Positions 45,101 through 51,369 are shown, counted from the first letter of the stretch. The stretch is DNA of 64,000 nucleotides from Spongilla lacustris (GCA_949361645.1 OX442418.1:3801771-3865770); one strand, 5' to 3'. Numbers and translations: made by a program. The notes: generated by a model from the letters alone, not told the origin.

Positions 45101-46976
45101 TTGGTGAGGATACAGGTGAGAGTAATTTATTACTACTTTAATAGGCATCAGCACTGCTTTATAGATATGTGACTTGACATTCGGATTATGCAATTTATGC
45201 TTACCCAATATCAGCCTTCCATCACTTCATGATCAAATGGCGTTAGTCCAGTAAGTTAGAGAATCGCAGTTCGATATGCAAAGTGTGAACCATCCAGGCA
45301 TAGTTGCCCCAATTATCTGGTTCTGCATTAATAAGTTTGATCAATGATCGCTGAAGCTGCGAACCAACCTTTTACCACCTGCAGTTGATTAATTTTACGC
45401 GCGTCTAACATATAGAAAATTAGCTTCAAAGCTTTAATTTGCCTAAACATTTTAAAAGTTCTAGGAACATTTCTATAAAGTTAGAGGGGAGGCCGGGAAC
45501 ACTTTTTCCAGGGGCCGGGGATATAATTTCCTATAGGTAGGAGTGCCATGCAGGGGGGGACACTTATACCTAGGAACGAATGTCCGGGGGGACACTTTTT
45601 CCAGTGGGACAGCCATTCCAACGACAACGGTTACCATACGTCAGAAAGAAGCTTTTCGACGATGAGACGACTGTTTACCTATTTGAGATCCTCCATGACA
45701 GAATTTAATCAAACTGAATGCATTAACCTGGAGGAAGTACATGTAGCCAAGAAATTTATATACATCACGAAATGATCGACGAGTTCGCTACTTTAGTACA
45801 TTTCCATCGTCTTTAATTGCATCCCATGTTGTGTATACGCAATGTGATTATCTTTTTTACTACCACTCCCCCCCCCTCCCCCCCCCCACCCTGCCTGAGC
45901 TAGTCTCGTACCCAGACCCACACTCGCAGTAGCGGATGGATTACATCACCGCTACGCGAGAAATGGGTCTGGTATACAGTCTAACAAAAGTCGTTCTAGG
46001 CCCTTTCGCGCCAATAGTGACGTAATGAGTGTAAGTCTCATTAATGGTGTTAGTTAATAGCAACAAGGGAGTAAAAAGGGCGGAGCTTCGCCGCCATACT
46101 GTCAAACACAACGTGGCAGTAAGGGAAGCCAACAACCAGGCAGCAGCACGTAACGACCTTCGTTTAACTTCAGTTAACGTGGGTCATGCGCGCCCTTACA
46201 AACAGTTTGTAGTTTGTTGAAAATACATGTATGGCGGCGTAGCTCAGCCTTTTTTACTCCCTCCTTTGGTTCGTTTCGCTTAGGTCGAGTTAGGACCTTT
46301 GGTAAGCGAAATACACAGTACCGTTGTCTCTACTGTTTAGATAACCATGCAATTTATTAACAATTGCACCCTGATTGTGACGTCACGGGTGCTCTGCATT
46401 CTGATTGTACGCTTTTTTTTGCAGATGCCCAGAACGACTTTTGTTAGGCTGTTTACCAGACCCTATGTCGTTTATATACTGTAAGCGATAATGCTTACGT
46501 ACGTTTGGGTCTGGGTACGAGACTATGCCTGAGCCATATATGATTATATTATCATATATGGCGTAGCCAGGGTCGAATTTGGCTGTGCAGCAGAGTTTCT
46601 TCATTTTCGTCCCAGATCCCGATGGGAGAGCGAGAATACAGCGCTCCGCCAAACCCCTAAGCTGGATACCCACCCGACCACACCCACCATCCGTGCCCAT
46701 GATCTGCCGCCGCTGGCTATGTATCCAAAATCCAACCCCGCCATTTGGAGCCAAAAGGGAAAGCGTTCAAATTATTTGGTCCTTATTCTAAAGAAGCTGC
46801 GCGAAGGAAACCCGCGCGGAGATTAAAACTGCAGACTCTTTAAATAAATAATTTGATAACTAAAAACAATCCGATACCGTTTGAATCAAAAAGTTCTGAA
46901 ACACACACAGTGTTATTAAGAATAATAAAGACCTTTTCCTGCTTACCTCGTTAATACTGGTACTCCCGTCAGCCAT
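11866..46976 (-). CDS. Roco gene: ankyrin-Roc-COR-Death (gene span)
   Basis: Exons joined by splice sites and phase, in order: 46947-46976 (possible start), 42160-42250 (probable), 37223-37306, 25928-26017, 18491-18742, 17183-17242, 13480-15096, 11866-12158. The product begins with about three ankyrin repeats whose TPLH spacing is exact across the exon joins. Next comes a Roc GTPase domain with P-loop CGNSGAGKST, switch DLAGQPEYY and THADRV, then a COR region and a C-terminal Death domain. The architecture resembles DAPK1 without the kinase and suggests GTP-regulated, Death-domain-mediated signalling in the cytoplasm; that role is inferred. A frame break at about 14219 in COR means either a pseudogene or a sequence error. 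The phase between the first two candidate exons does not fit, so an exon is missing or the start is wrong. Introns carry most of the window's transposons and one satellite. Confidence 0.8.
12204..13342. mobile_element. Long-arm foldback element (TA target)
   Basis: Two near-perfect inverted arms of about 540 bp (12204-12757 and 12790-13342) around a short centre near 12760-12790. The ends read CCGTAGAATCCCTCTCA on both sides and are flanked by TA (12202-12203 and 13343-13344), as for Tc1/mariner-type or related elements. Each arm carries the same 71-codon open frame (minus 12415-12630, plus 12917-13132; one residue differs, D versus V). I do not recognise the peptide, and it mirrors the arm symmetry. 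No transposase is present. Arm identity is high, so the insertion is fairly young or the arms are gene-converted. It lies in a roco intron. Confidence 0.9.
13480..15096 (-). CDS. Roco exon: Roc switch region and COR, frame break
   Basis: Acceptor AACCTTTTAG precedes AACCGTTATAAAGC (upper end 15096); donor CCAG/GTAAGC at 13480. Reads AEPSKPLTAGIIPYNI, then DLAGQPEYYTSH (G3), VVATHADRV (G4), VVLDTTAQ (near G5), then the COR region to FPDLDPMQ. TGA follows at about 14219. Two bases further on, the homologous reading resumes (ILVTFLIELKLCYLV) and runs to SNSCRSIP. This 1- or 2-base frame change is not in a homopolymer, so a true mutation is more likely than a base-calling slip, but assembly error remains possible. 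The post-COR part has the tryptophan- and cysteine-containing fold seen at the end of COR in many sponge roco proteins (family knowledge). Confidence 0.8.
15279..16432 (+). mobile_element. Internally deleted Ty3/Gypsy-type LTR element
   Basis: 119-bp LTRs at 15279-15397 and 16314-16432, starting TGTAGCGGCTACA and ending TTGCTACA. They differ at about five positions. ACTG repeats outside both ends (15275-15278, 16433-16436) form a 4-bp target duplication. A primer-site-like TGGTGACCC follows the 5' LTR at 15399. The interior keeps a gag-like frame and a short segment (VDRLKPAHID, 16098 onward) typical of the end of integrase. Protease, reverse transcriptase, RNase H and most of integrase are gone. 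Inserted in a roco intron, antisense to the gene. Confidence 0.9.
15428..15895 (+). pseudogene. Gag-like ORF of the deleted LTR element
   Basis: ATG at 15428, in-frame TAA at 15506 (codon 27), then open to 15895. Typical capsid-like text of a widespread invertebrate Ty3-type gag: FAQA before the stop, then AQFNLRKITADDTKYYYV, LSERERASRLLHF, MDEMLALPGDH and LAKKADALW. The premature stop and the missing pol make it non-autonomous. Confidence 0.8.
16433..17182. other. Roco intron sequence
   Basis: AT-rich intron between the 119-bp LTR and the 60-nt Roc exon. No coding potential, repeats or splice-bounded exon recognised. Confidence 0.5.
17183..17242 (-). CDS. Roco 60-nt exon inside the Roc domain
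   Basis: Bounded on the minus strand by TTCCTGTAG upstream and GTGAGT downstream. It is 20 codons, phase 0 at both ends, reading AIHSVFNCNEEVGSLRHRVK. It joins the P-loop exon (ending STLAQ) to the switch exon (beginning NRYKAAEPSKPLTAGI) without a frame change and gives Roc domain spacing as expected. Found by phase and splice sites; transcript support would settle it. Confidence 0.7.
17640..18105 (+). mobile_element. Degenerate retroelement pol 3' fragment, plus strand
   Basis: Broken frames with segments such as ALDHFNSHVSSIEKLS, SSPVSQNLIIALKA and, after a frame change, HASIQVEAGAGLFPHHS and PADF. The same family of C-terminal retroelement sequence (QVEAG, PADVLV, SPL motifs) appears on the opposite strand at 19775-20490. 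The family is common in cnidarian, sponge and mollusc genomes, near the end of a reverse-transcriptase ORF; this attribution is from memory. Several stops and shifts: dead. Confidence 0.5.
18491..18742 (-). CDS. Roco exon: ankyrin repeat and Roc P-loop
   Basis: Acceptor TTACCATTAG before GTCAATTCTGG (upper end 18742); donor GCTCAG/GTAGCATA at 18491. Reads VNSGSTPLHLAIKEGHVQCV and continues through a second repeat (IDVHIKDRNGTTAVLLARG) into FSKVILCGNSGAGKSTLAQ. TPLHLAIKEGH is a clear ankyrin helix and GNSGAGKS is the Walker A/G1 motif of the Roc GTPase. Phase 0 at both ends. This exon ties the ankyrin part directly to the GTPase. Confidence 0.9.
18743..19774. other. Roco intron with two inverted-repeat structures
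   Basis: Contains a near-palindrome at 19016-19053 (TGTCCACCCGGG ... CCCGGGTGGACA) and a second stem at 19198-19255 (GGACCTATCCATTACGCT with AGCGTAACTGATAGGTCC). A TTTA tetranucleotide run is at 19548-19568. No exon recognised. Confidence 0.55.
19775..20490 (-). mobile_element. Degenerate retroelement pol 3' fragment, minus strand
   Basis: Three minus-strand frames covering about 20273-20488, 20002-20241 and 19775-20077 form consecutive parts of one protein. They run from SQRLDDHS through SAPHAASWLTVVPSVGLGLH and KWWLG to PADVLVRDWAQGKPAAFYIT and SPLTP, then a region ending LNINLVRAIARALLSR. These are hallmarks of the C-terminal region of a widespread invertebrate retroelement ORF (PADV and KPAAF resemble a restriction-like nuclease patch; inference). 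Frameshifts separate the three parts and the 5' reverse transcriptase is absent. Confidence 0.65.
20491..21637. other. Roco intron, no gene seen
   Basis: Intron sequence with short open frames on both strands in the GC-richer part (20860-21640) that lack recognisable domains or splice signals. A TGGACACCCGG motif near 20862 echoes the palindrome at 19016-19053. Confidence 0.45.
21640..22597. mobile_element. TA-flanked MITE with GTTAGTTGAGCC repeats
   Basis: Terminal inverted repeats GGGGAGGAGTGGGTTAGTTG and onward at 21640, reversed at the right end (CAACTAACCCACTCCTCCCC, ending 22597), flanked by TA on both sides. The TIR core GGGTTAGTTGAGCC is repeated inside at about 21669, 22013 and 22031, and once as GTTAGTTGTGCC near 22401. 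No transposase, so a non-autonomous element, probably of the Tc1/mariner type from its TA target. Confidence 0.8.
22678..25640. repeat. 140-bp satellite, block A (roco intron)
   Basis: About 21 tandem units of roughly 140 bp. Typical plus-strand landmarks in order: GTGCAGTGATACTTACC, TGTAGTGTTGTACATGTAG, TCCATAGCACACATAATAGA, GAGAAGGAAGATATAAATGA, TGTGCAAGAAATGACATC, then ATTAAATTATACACATACTC. A variant replaces the last part by CCTAATTTTTTTAAATACAC. The first unit (22678-22800) is degenerate. Units lie in the intron between the P-loop exon and the 25928-26017 ankyrin exon. On the gene's sense strand each unit shows a consensus 5' splice site. Confidence 0.97.
25928..26017 (-). CDS. Roco ankyrin exon between satellite blocks
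   Basis: Acceptor TTGTATGTAG before GTTGAAGCTACACC; donor AATAGT/GTGAAA. 30 codons, phase 0: VEATPLHFAAKHGHSSVITI then LVQAGAYANS. It is an ankyrin repeat, and the joins to VDVNAVVK upstream and VNSGSTPLH downstream restore the 33-residue spacing exactly. It sits alone in about 490 bp of non-satellite sequence inside the 140-bp array. Confidence 0.9.
26130..28199. repeat. 140-bp satellite, block B
   Basis: About 15 more units of the same satellite in the next roco intron. Larger duplicated blocks are visible: a segment with GTGTTGTCCATG and GACGAGAATTAAGGAAG occurs at about 26692 and again at 27403 (711-bp offset), and GTGTTGTATATGTACATG occurs near 27268 and 28090. Confidence 0.96.
28208..29159. 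mobile_element. hAT-like non-autonomous element in the satellite
   Basis: Inverted ends TAGGGTGTGTAACC and GGTTACACACCCTA, flanked by the 8-bp duplication TACTCATA (28200-28207 and 29160-29167), which is itself satellite sequence. TIR sequence and 8-bp duplication fit the hAT superfamily. The interior has many AATCGATT/AATCGGTT motifs near the ends and a plus ORF at 28480-28740 of unknown identity (starts MHSNVMPRTSTAWIQW). No transposase domain recognised. Confidence 0.88.
29168..30233. repeat. 140-bp satellite, block C
   Basis: About eight further satellite units continuing after the hAT-like insertion. The block is cut at its right end by the BEL/Pao element, whose target duplication AATGA is the satellite's own AAATGACATC; a short satellite stub (36202-36215) follows that element. 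Confidence 0.95.
30400..35526 (-). CDS. BEL/Pao gag-pol polyprotein
   Basis: 1708 codons without a stop. Domains in order: gag core of DUF1759 type (from FNGEMTSWAPFWDSYESS), CCHC-type knuckles (about residues 208-275: CFVCLKRGHIGKDC, CPNC), aspartic protease (IFDSGSQRSY, about 344), reverse transcriptase (LRIVYDASAR; YVDD about 764), Pao-type peptidase/RNase H region (GFSDAS, then TCFTDSKETLYW), integrase zinc site (HHITKLIVHSCH ... CVKCKK), integrase core (YIGVDYAGP, IISDNSKTF) and a DUF5641-type tail (LLWRMGKVENL). The first codon in this frame is GTG, not ATG, so synthesis probably needs a frame change from the upstream 163-codon gag frame, which it overlaps by 4 bases. Function: copying and integrating the element. 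Confidence 0.95.
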   Translation of the reverse strand: MKLPKLTLKKFNGEMTSWAPFWDSYESSVHTNSGLSAVDKFVYLRSLLEDSAADAISGLTLTAANYDAAIALLKKRFGNKQLLINKHMESLLGIKQVSSIRDVKGLRQVFDKIESHVRSLSSLGVDSAAYGSLLAPVVMKRIPQEIALIISREVKEDSWNLDDLLKIIEREIQARERTTQDANGAARRPNREPATATALLTDNSVSALCCFCNKPHASQACRTVSTIEQRKQCLRRSGRCFVCLKRGHIGKDCRSSQHCPNCRGRHHVSISPSQSSKDVNSSTNTGSSPQTARSASTDVKSASSHATVSMHISTHTPVLLQTAVTHVCAPGKPHFTCSTRLIFDSGSQRSYISSRLRELLSLTTEKTEVMKISTFGKDNGTMERCDVVRVNMKMKYGPDMEFCLLTVPRICEPLTGQPITFAVQHFKHLSTLDLADSGDVGNSTDINILIGADNYWRLVTGRLQKGRGGPTAIETKLGWVLSGPVPRFSSADTTVNFCSSHVLKVDAQSSVTNSTEIMEQELKKFWDVETLGIRDIEPSLYEQFLKQVSFKDGRYCVQLPWKDPHPMLPDNYNLCQTRLFGLLRRLKQNPSLLREYDAVIRDQLAKGIIEVVDSQLSPMSDTHYIPHHAVVREDKLTTKLRIVYDASARMNGPSLNDCLYAGPTFGQKILDILIRFRVHNVALVADIEKAFLMISIDEKDRDMLRFLWVDDVDSELPRKQVLRFARVVFGVSSSPFLLNATIKHHMDKYRYTDEVFVDKFLRSIYVDDLSFGADTAEAGYELYLKSKKYLRKGGFNLRKFTSNHPVLQQRIDEQEHDNTSRITSDSSQEVSAENESYAKNVFGHESSEGSNSFKVLGVQWNYKDDKVICGIEHICKLAQNLEPNKRNVVGLATRFYDPFGLLSPLTVQFKILFQELCSHKMSWDERLTGELLTKWEELLKGFHQTQPLFIPRCLFCGVSKAIRCSLMGFSDASKKAYAAVVYLRIETPTGCKVRFMASKTRVSPTGGYTIPRLELLASLLLSRLISSLTTALKELSPPTCFTDSKETLYWITRQDKEWKQFVQNRVCEIRKLTPVEGWMHCPGKENPADLPSRGLNLEELISNPIWLHGPSWLSEDTIQTDMAIYMCEREDSVPEECRCEMKIKNHSLLLAASTTECNFPVLNCEVYSNLQHLFRVTALVMKFLKVLKARKQGEEDTSGTLTATDVSEAEQYWIKIIQTSLTKNPKFSSWRQQLGLYLDGSGLWRCGGRLNNTDLAECAKHPILLDASHHITKLIVHSCHKKVQHGGVRETLSILRSQYWIVKGRSVLRRLLHNCVKCKKLDAKAYSVPQTPSLPAFRVTESPPFAYIGVDYAGPLYTRNSECKTWICLFTCCVTRAIHLDLVPDSSANSFIRCLRCFTSRRGVPRNIISDNSKTFVSSSKMLTDLLNHPEVETFLADQRVTWSFNLEKAPWWGGFFERLIGMTKRCLKKVIGRAKLTYDELLTVVTEIEANLNSRPLTYVSSEDLEEPLTPAHLLTGRRLTVLPDSFIQDDDDNYDAPTSHEEITRRVRHVSLTMSKFWKRWKDEYLTGLRESHRLMQVPGSNGKFVAIGDLVLVHDEKQPRLLWRMGKVENLIKGEDNIIRGAVVRVQSGGRTTNLRRPVQKLYPLELNLNTKTTRNEDDEVQHSESQVGDSGQPMKHPKRVAAQVARYQWMEWMDDDEDSSLQVD
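35523..36014 (-). CDS. BEL/Pao gag N-terminal ORF
   Basis: 163 codons from ATG (MAQQLTWKRRVRAGHKASVS). A basic start is followed by a Glu/Lys-rich coiled coil (RTLEEKKKIILQLDEEILQL) and a Pro/Gln/Ser-rich end. In related elements this part is continuous with the DUF1759 gag core (family knowledge). Here the TGA of this frame overlaps the start of the main frame with a -1 offset. Either a -1 ribosomal frameshift joins them or one base has changed. I see no clear slippery heptamer at the overlap. Confidence 0.75.
   Translation of the reverse strand: MAQQLTWKRRVRAGHKASVSRIRTQVSEAKDAEEINIPALKRHIRTLEEKKKIILQLDEEILQLTLEEGELTDEIVKADEFRETIEMTVQEIEELLAQEQKQQEAVITDRTPSSTPVENPPQRAASPNNNASEREVGEQQQQHAVDSPRILQAEQNRVSAEVE
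36207..36876. other. Roco intron, no gene seen
   Basis: A short satellite stub, then unique AT-rich sequence with a C-run at 36542-36560. A plus-strand frame at 36610-36894 lacks recognisable features. Confidence 0.4.
36877..37066. repeat. 80-bp direct duplication with long G-runs
   Basis: Two copies of TCTTTGGCTTCTCATT and onward through CCCCTAAATCAAAAGTGG and TGTCTGTCCCC, offset 80 bp (36877 and 36957). Each ends in a G homopolymer (about 36943-36956 and 37032-37068). The G-runs may have promoted slippage or template switching. Confidence 0.85.
37223..37306 (-). CDS. Roco ankyrin exon, first repeat
   Basis: Acceptor CAATCCCCACAG before CTTTGTGAAGC; donor GTAAAG/GTTTGC. 28 codons, phase 0: LCEACADGDIETIKRLISNG then VDVNAVVK. 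A typical first ankyrin repeat. Splices in frame to 25928-26017, across the satellite, hAT-like and BEL/Pao insertions (about 11 kb of intron). Confidence 0.85.
37307..38834. other. Roco intron with C-run, no gene seen
   Basis: AT-rich intron sequence. A C-rich homopolymer run is at 37553-37575. Overlapping frames on both strands at 38530-38820 have no recognisable domain and no clear splice bounds. Confidence 0.45.
39400..41365. repeat. 43-bp minisatellite with 35-bp variants
   Basis: About 45 tandem units based on GTCAAGATGGATGTGTGCAT followed by AGCTCTGGGTGTGCGCTGTG. Variants read TTTGCGCTGAGAG, and units near 40720-40920 and 41270-41340 lack TCAAGAT. A block of about 320 bp is duplicated (GAGGGTGTCAAGATGG at 40001 and 40325). 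Cysteine-containing reading frames are repeat artefacts. Confidence 0.95.
41400..41625. repeat. About 110-bp tandem duplication
   Basis: GTGGGTACCTTGTGACTCAC (41405) recurs as GTGGGTGCCTTGTGACTCGC (41504); CTTGGTTGCTACAATGTTCA recurs with one change, followed by AATGTCAAGATGRCATCAGC. The internal GTCAAGATG matches the neighbouring minisatellite core, so this may be the non-amplified progenitor flank. Confidence 0.75.
41677..41877 (-). CDS. Acidic ORF, possible transposase start
   Basis: 67 codons from ATG (MEHVLCCIECRSERVRLQTD) with an Asp/Glu-rich middle (CSDDSGDDDLMMVGSEDQFS) and a stop after TPLIVI. The acidic stretch resembles the disordered N-terminus of piggyBac-like transposases. No catalytic domain follows. 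It could also be an exon of an unknown gene. Confidence 0.3.
   Translation of the reverse strand: MEHVLCCIECRSERVRLQTDEVLETLDDTVDMQCSDDSGDDDLMMVGSEDQFSDLEKEGTTPLIVI
42160..42250 (-). CDS. Probable upstream roco exon
   Basis: Acceptor CATTTTGCAG before AGGACTTAATACC; donor GAGAGAG/GTATTG. Open in one frame: GLNTKINFCVTDPDLSVLGE then LDISLARGRE. Ends in phase 0, fitting the phase-0 start of the 37223-37306 ankyrin exon. Needs two leftover bases from an upstream exon, which the 46947-46976 candidate does not supply. No recognisable domain. Confidence 0.45.
42251..43905. other. Roco intron, no gene seen
   Basis: AT-rich sequence with a C-run at 43820-43837. A plus frame at 42557-42763 and a minus frame at 43413-43595 lack recognised domains or splice borders. 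Confidence 0.4.
43906..43968. mobile_element. Short foldback element, copy 2
   Basis: Same plan as 4867-4954: AGCCCGACCATCACG with TTTTGGCGGAAGG in the loop and CGCGATAGTCGGGCTACGCC on the right. The left end appears shortened. Shared loop and stem sequence make it a second member of the family. Confidence 0.55.
44056..45634. mobile_element. Foldback-like element with G/C-run motifs
   Basis: Ends are inverted: GTAACGGTTGTCGTAGGAAA on the left and, reversed, GTAACCGTTGTCGTTGGAAT on the right. Inside both ends lie clustered copies of GTCCCCCCGGACA or its complement with spacers like TTTTTCCTA (44085-44300; 45480-45605). The middle (44340-45470) is AT-rich with a long G-run at about 44628-44650. 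No transposase. No target duplication is obvious, so the exact ends are uncertain. Confidence 0.6.
45900..46525. mobile_element. hAT-like MITE, 626 bp
   Basis: Ends TAGTCTCGTACCCAGACCC (from 45901) and its complement (to 46525), extended by a second inverted block (GTCTAACAAAAGTCGTTCT versus AGAACGACTTTTGTTAGGC). An 8-bp target duplication TGCCTGAG lies at 45892-45899 and 46526-46533. The 8-bp duplication fits hAT. No coding capacity. Inserted in the roco 5' intron. Confidence 0.88.
46534..46561. repeat. Perfect 11-bp stem palindrome
   Basis: CCATATATGAT and ATCATATATGG around TATATT, starting at the very edge of the MITE's right target duplication. A hairpin-forming site may have attracted the insertion. 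Confidence 0.8.
46947..46976 (-). CDS. Candidate first coding exon of the roco gene
   Basis: ATG at 46976-46974 followed by ADGSTSINE and a good donor GAG/GTAAGC. It is the most upstream minus-strand coding start before the CCHCR1 copy begins. The phase does not match the 42160-42250 exon, so at least one exon is missing or it belongs to a separate transcript. Confidence 0.35.
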
Positions 46977-47571
46977 TTGCGGTTAATCACTATAGATTAT
47001 TTAGACACTTAATTAGACATAATCTATATGGTCGAGGTCATACATGTACGTACGTGGGCAGCGACGAGCCATCTCCCACTTCCCGCCACCAGCCTTAAGT
47101 CTTGTACATTGTAGTAACATTATGATGCGATCAATCTGGATACTCCTCTCACCTTGGCAGGGCGACCCATTGGTCACCGATATGCGATCCCAAACACCCG
47201 CCAATTAATGAGCCATTGCGCTATGTGCAAACATGTATATTTCTATAAAAACATCTTTGTATTATATCTCTGGTCTGATGAAGTCTTTATATCCATACAT
47301 GCAAACAAAATGAACAACAACTTTGAACATTTCATACATTAAATATTCGGTCATGACGAACAGCAGATTACATGCACATGTAGTTTCATCCTTGAGTATA
47401 AAGTTTCCACAAAGAACAGCCAAATTGAATTGCAGCAACAGCTACATGTTAGACATCACGATATCAGTTGTATTACATTTCGTATTTGGCAACACCTATG
47501 CACTGAAGACAATCTGATGTAGACAGATAGACAATGTCATGTACAGTACACAAGTGCCCAGTGAGCTAATG
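46977..47571. other. Spacer between roco and CCHCR1 copy 2
   Basis: Likely contains the roco promoter (minus) and the CCHCR1 3' flank. The last 40-60 bp resemble 8000-8075, marking the end of the duplicated block. No gene seen. Confidence 0.5.
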
Positions 47572-50500
47572 CTAACTTGGGTCCATGTCCAGAAGAGAGG
47601 TAGACAGGAGATGGAGGTCCCTCAATGCCTGCCTCACATCTTCCCCAGTGGCCACTCCATCTGTGCCATGAGCAAGCCCCCATTGTCTGCATGATGGCTT
47701 CTCCCACTCCCTCCAGAGGCACTCACATCCAGTGGCAGTGCCCCAAAGGCCTCCTCCTCCTCCCCATCCCCCTCAGCTCCCACAAGCTTGGGAGACAGCC
47801 ACTGCCTCAGGGGTGGAGGCATGTTGGACCTCTTCAGGAGACCTTCCTGTCTAACTGTGGTCTGTGTGGCAGGCAGAGAGAAGGGTGTGTGTGCGTGTGC
47901 ATGTTATTACCACCGCAGGAGTAACAAGAGTACATACATGTGCATTGTAACTCTAACCGGCCTTGCCTCACTGGGGCCCTAATGTAATATAGCACAATTA
48001 CATGTACTGTACCTGGAAAAGCGTGCACATTCTTGCAACTTTCCAGGAAAAACAAAACAAACAGTGTAACAATGTATACATGTAGCATCTACTGTACATG
48101 TACATGTACAAGATATAACAGCCATGTTATTGTGAGCAGTCCAATTTTAATATTGCAGACTCACAAGTACTGTTCAAAGGTCCATTTAATCAATTCCCAA
48201 AAGATATACTATATGTACATGTACATGTAGCATGCAGATAGGATCATGTGATAAATAATGCTCTTTGTTTAAGTACATGACCTAAAAGACCCCAGCCCTC
48301 ACCATGAGGAGGTTACGTTCAGCCTCAATAGAGTGCAGCTTCTTGGTGGCTATGTCCAGCTCCTCCCTGAGCCTTGCCTTCTCCAGTTCTGCACACTGGG
48401 TGAGCCTCTCCCTCTCCCTCTCTGCCTGCAGCAGGACCTGCTGGGCCTGCAACACGGCCTTGTCATGCTCCCTGCGATGAGCTCCTCCAAGTGAGCTGTC
48501 TCCTCCTTGTGGCCATGCTGCTCCTTCAACATGGCTGCTTCCACTCCTGTAGAGCAGGCAGACCACACACAACACATGTGTACGTACATGATACAGTCAT
48601 GTGTACATGAGTAGTGTGCATGTACATATACATGTATGTACATATGTGCATTATGTGTAGAGTTTACAGGCATGTGTACAATTCCATGCAAGCGTGAGTG
48701 TACAGATTCACTCATCAAGTGATGCCTTCACAATCACAATCCAATATTACTATGTATGCATGCACGTGATACAGTCATGTGTACATGTACATGTACATAA
48801 GTTGTGTGCAGGTGTAATTGGTGTACTGTATACATATGTACATGTACATGAGTTGTGTGCAGGTGTAATTGGTGTACTGTATACATGTACATGTACATGC
48901 ATGTACATGTACATAAGTGCATTATGCGTGTGTGTGAGTGAAGGTTTACAGGCATGTGTACAATGTACATGTACATGTATGAGTGAGTATTAGTGTACAG
49001 AATCACTCATCAAGTGATGCCTTCACAATCACAATCCAATATTACTTGCACTGAGAGTAGTCTGGATGTCGCAAAGCTCCTTCTCAACTCTTGCCAACTT
49101 CTCAACCAGTTCAGCTCTTTCACTCTCCAGGGACTGCTGCCCCTTATGTGATGAAGCTAGCTCCTCGCTCAGGACCACCTTCTCTCCCTTCAGTCTGCCC
49201 AACCTCTCCTCCAGCACAGCTACTCCAGCAGCACCTAGCAAGCAACGGAATAACCAGTGATGTAAAAAAAATACAAGCCTCCTTGTATGCAAGCATTAGA
49301 TTTAAAAAAAAAAAACAACATTGCATTGGTACCTACTAGATTGTTCAAGCTCCCTAATTTGGTGCTCAAAGTTAGACACCACATCTTCCAGCTGCCTGGC
49401 CAGATGATCACGCTCCTTGGTGAGGGTGGCCACCTCATCAACCAGCTGGTCCTTGGACAAGCTGCATGTGCATGGAAGAGGAAAGGATTGAGGCAGGAAG
49501 TAAAACTACTTTGAGAGACAGATATGACAACAAAAATAGTGTTCGAACACATCAGCAGTTGTAAGACATAAAAACACTCCCACACCTCACAAAGTTAGCT
49601 CTCTGTGCATAGAGGTCCTCTGACACTTCAGTCTGACATCCAGAGTCAGTCCTCTGTGCCAGTAGTGGTGGTCTGAAGGTAGGCTGCCGACAAGATGTCC
49701 GACCTCTAAGTGAAGCTAAGCAGAGAGCACAAATACAATTAAGTTACACTTAACAATATATGCCTCACTGAAATACTCTATCTGTTTTTAAGTCAACCAA
49801 CAACACACTATAGAGATTTTGTTCAGTACCTTTCACAGCAGCAACCCTTCTAGTTTGGACCATCATCCTGTCCTCATATGCAGCCATTCTGGTGAGTGCT
49901 TGATTTAGAGTGGCCTGCAAGCTTGCGTAGCTCCCTGCTAAAGTGTTCAAGGCAGCCACTGCCCCTCTGCTATCCTCTCCATGATGCCCGAGCTGGGAGT
50001 TCATGTTACTGACCAACTGCTGGGTGTGAACCAGCTGTCGGGACAGTGCCTGTGAACACAGGTGGCATGTAGAGTTAATTCCGCTGTAGAGATTAAATGT
50101 TGTATCACATGAACCAATATTAAAGCAATCAGTCTGGGGACCCTACCTCTTGCAGGGTCCCCAGACTATTACAGCAATATCATATGTCTAATGGAACCGT
50201 GCTGTACTAATAACTGAATAAAGCTGGTCACTTTACCATTTGATATGTAGAGGTCAACCTTGATACATGTACAAGAAGAGTTCAGCATACACTTGTACAT
50301 GCAGAGATATAATAAACAATATCTATTTTGTTAGTGTACCATGCCAGGCATTTGACGAAAAATTATGAGGGTGATCAGGGAGTTGTTGGCTTTGTATGAT
50401 AGGGTGCAAGGAATTGTTTTTATACATGTTAGAATTCTACATGTACATGTAGGTCGTCATGTGTGTATACATCCAAATTGTGTACGATTGTAGGAATATT

Positions 50501-51369
50501 ACTATGCAATGTTTAGTGACTTGAATGATGGAAAACGAGTAAATGTACATGTATTAACTCAAATAGTCATGTTTCTTTTGCTACTCCATCTGACCACGAG
50601 TTCAGATTGGTTCAATCAAATATTTTCAATCACACAACAATATAACAGGTGAATCCTTTCAATGTTGGAAGGTCGCACAGTAGAATATACATATAGTACA
50701 TGTAGGCATGCAAGTGTACATGTACATGTACGTAGGTATATGGACACTGCAACTGTGTACACATATTCATCATGCATGCTTGCAGTTGACATATTATACA
50801 TGTATACATTTTCATGCAGGTATCCATGGTAATACAACAGCTGTTCACATTTGAATCTAGTTAATGGGTTAAAAGTTCACCCTCCACAATGAAGGTTGGA
50901 TCACTCCATACCTCAGCCTTGTTCACACTCAACTGCAGTTCAGCACTTCTGTCAGCAAGACTGTGGGCCAGCAGGTCCCTCTCCCTCTCCACCCTCGTCC
51001 TCCACTCCATAAAGGACATCTCCTGGAGGTGGAGCACACAGGTGGAGGACTACATGTGGAGAGGCACACACTCCTAACCTTCCTCGCTTCCTGTGCACAT
51101 CTGTTCTCCTCAATACAGCGAAGCTTCTCTTGCACCAGCATGGCAAACACCTTTTCCCTCCAGCGGGAAAGCAGGTTGTCCCCTGGTCTGTTCACAGCTC
51201 TCAAACAGCCAACACCCTACATGTACATGTATATAGGGAAACACACACATGTACCAGTTGGCTACATGTTCCCTCTACATACACGTACACCACCTATCCA
51301 GTGTATGCACAGCTGTATCTCAGTTAGTCTGTTAATAATCAATGTCCATCCCATGTACTGCATAAACAA

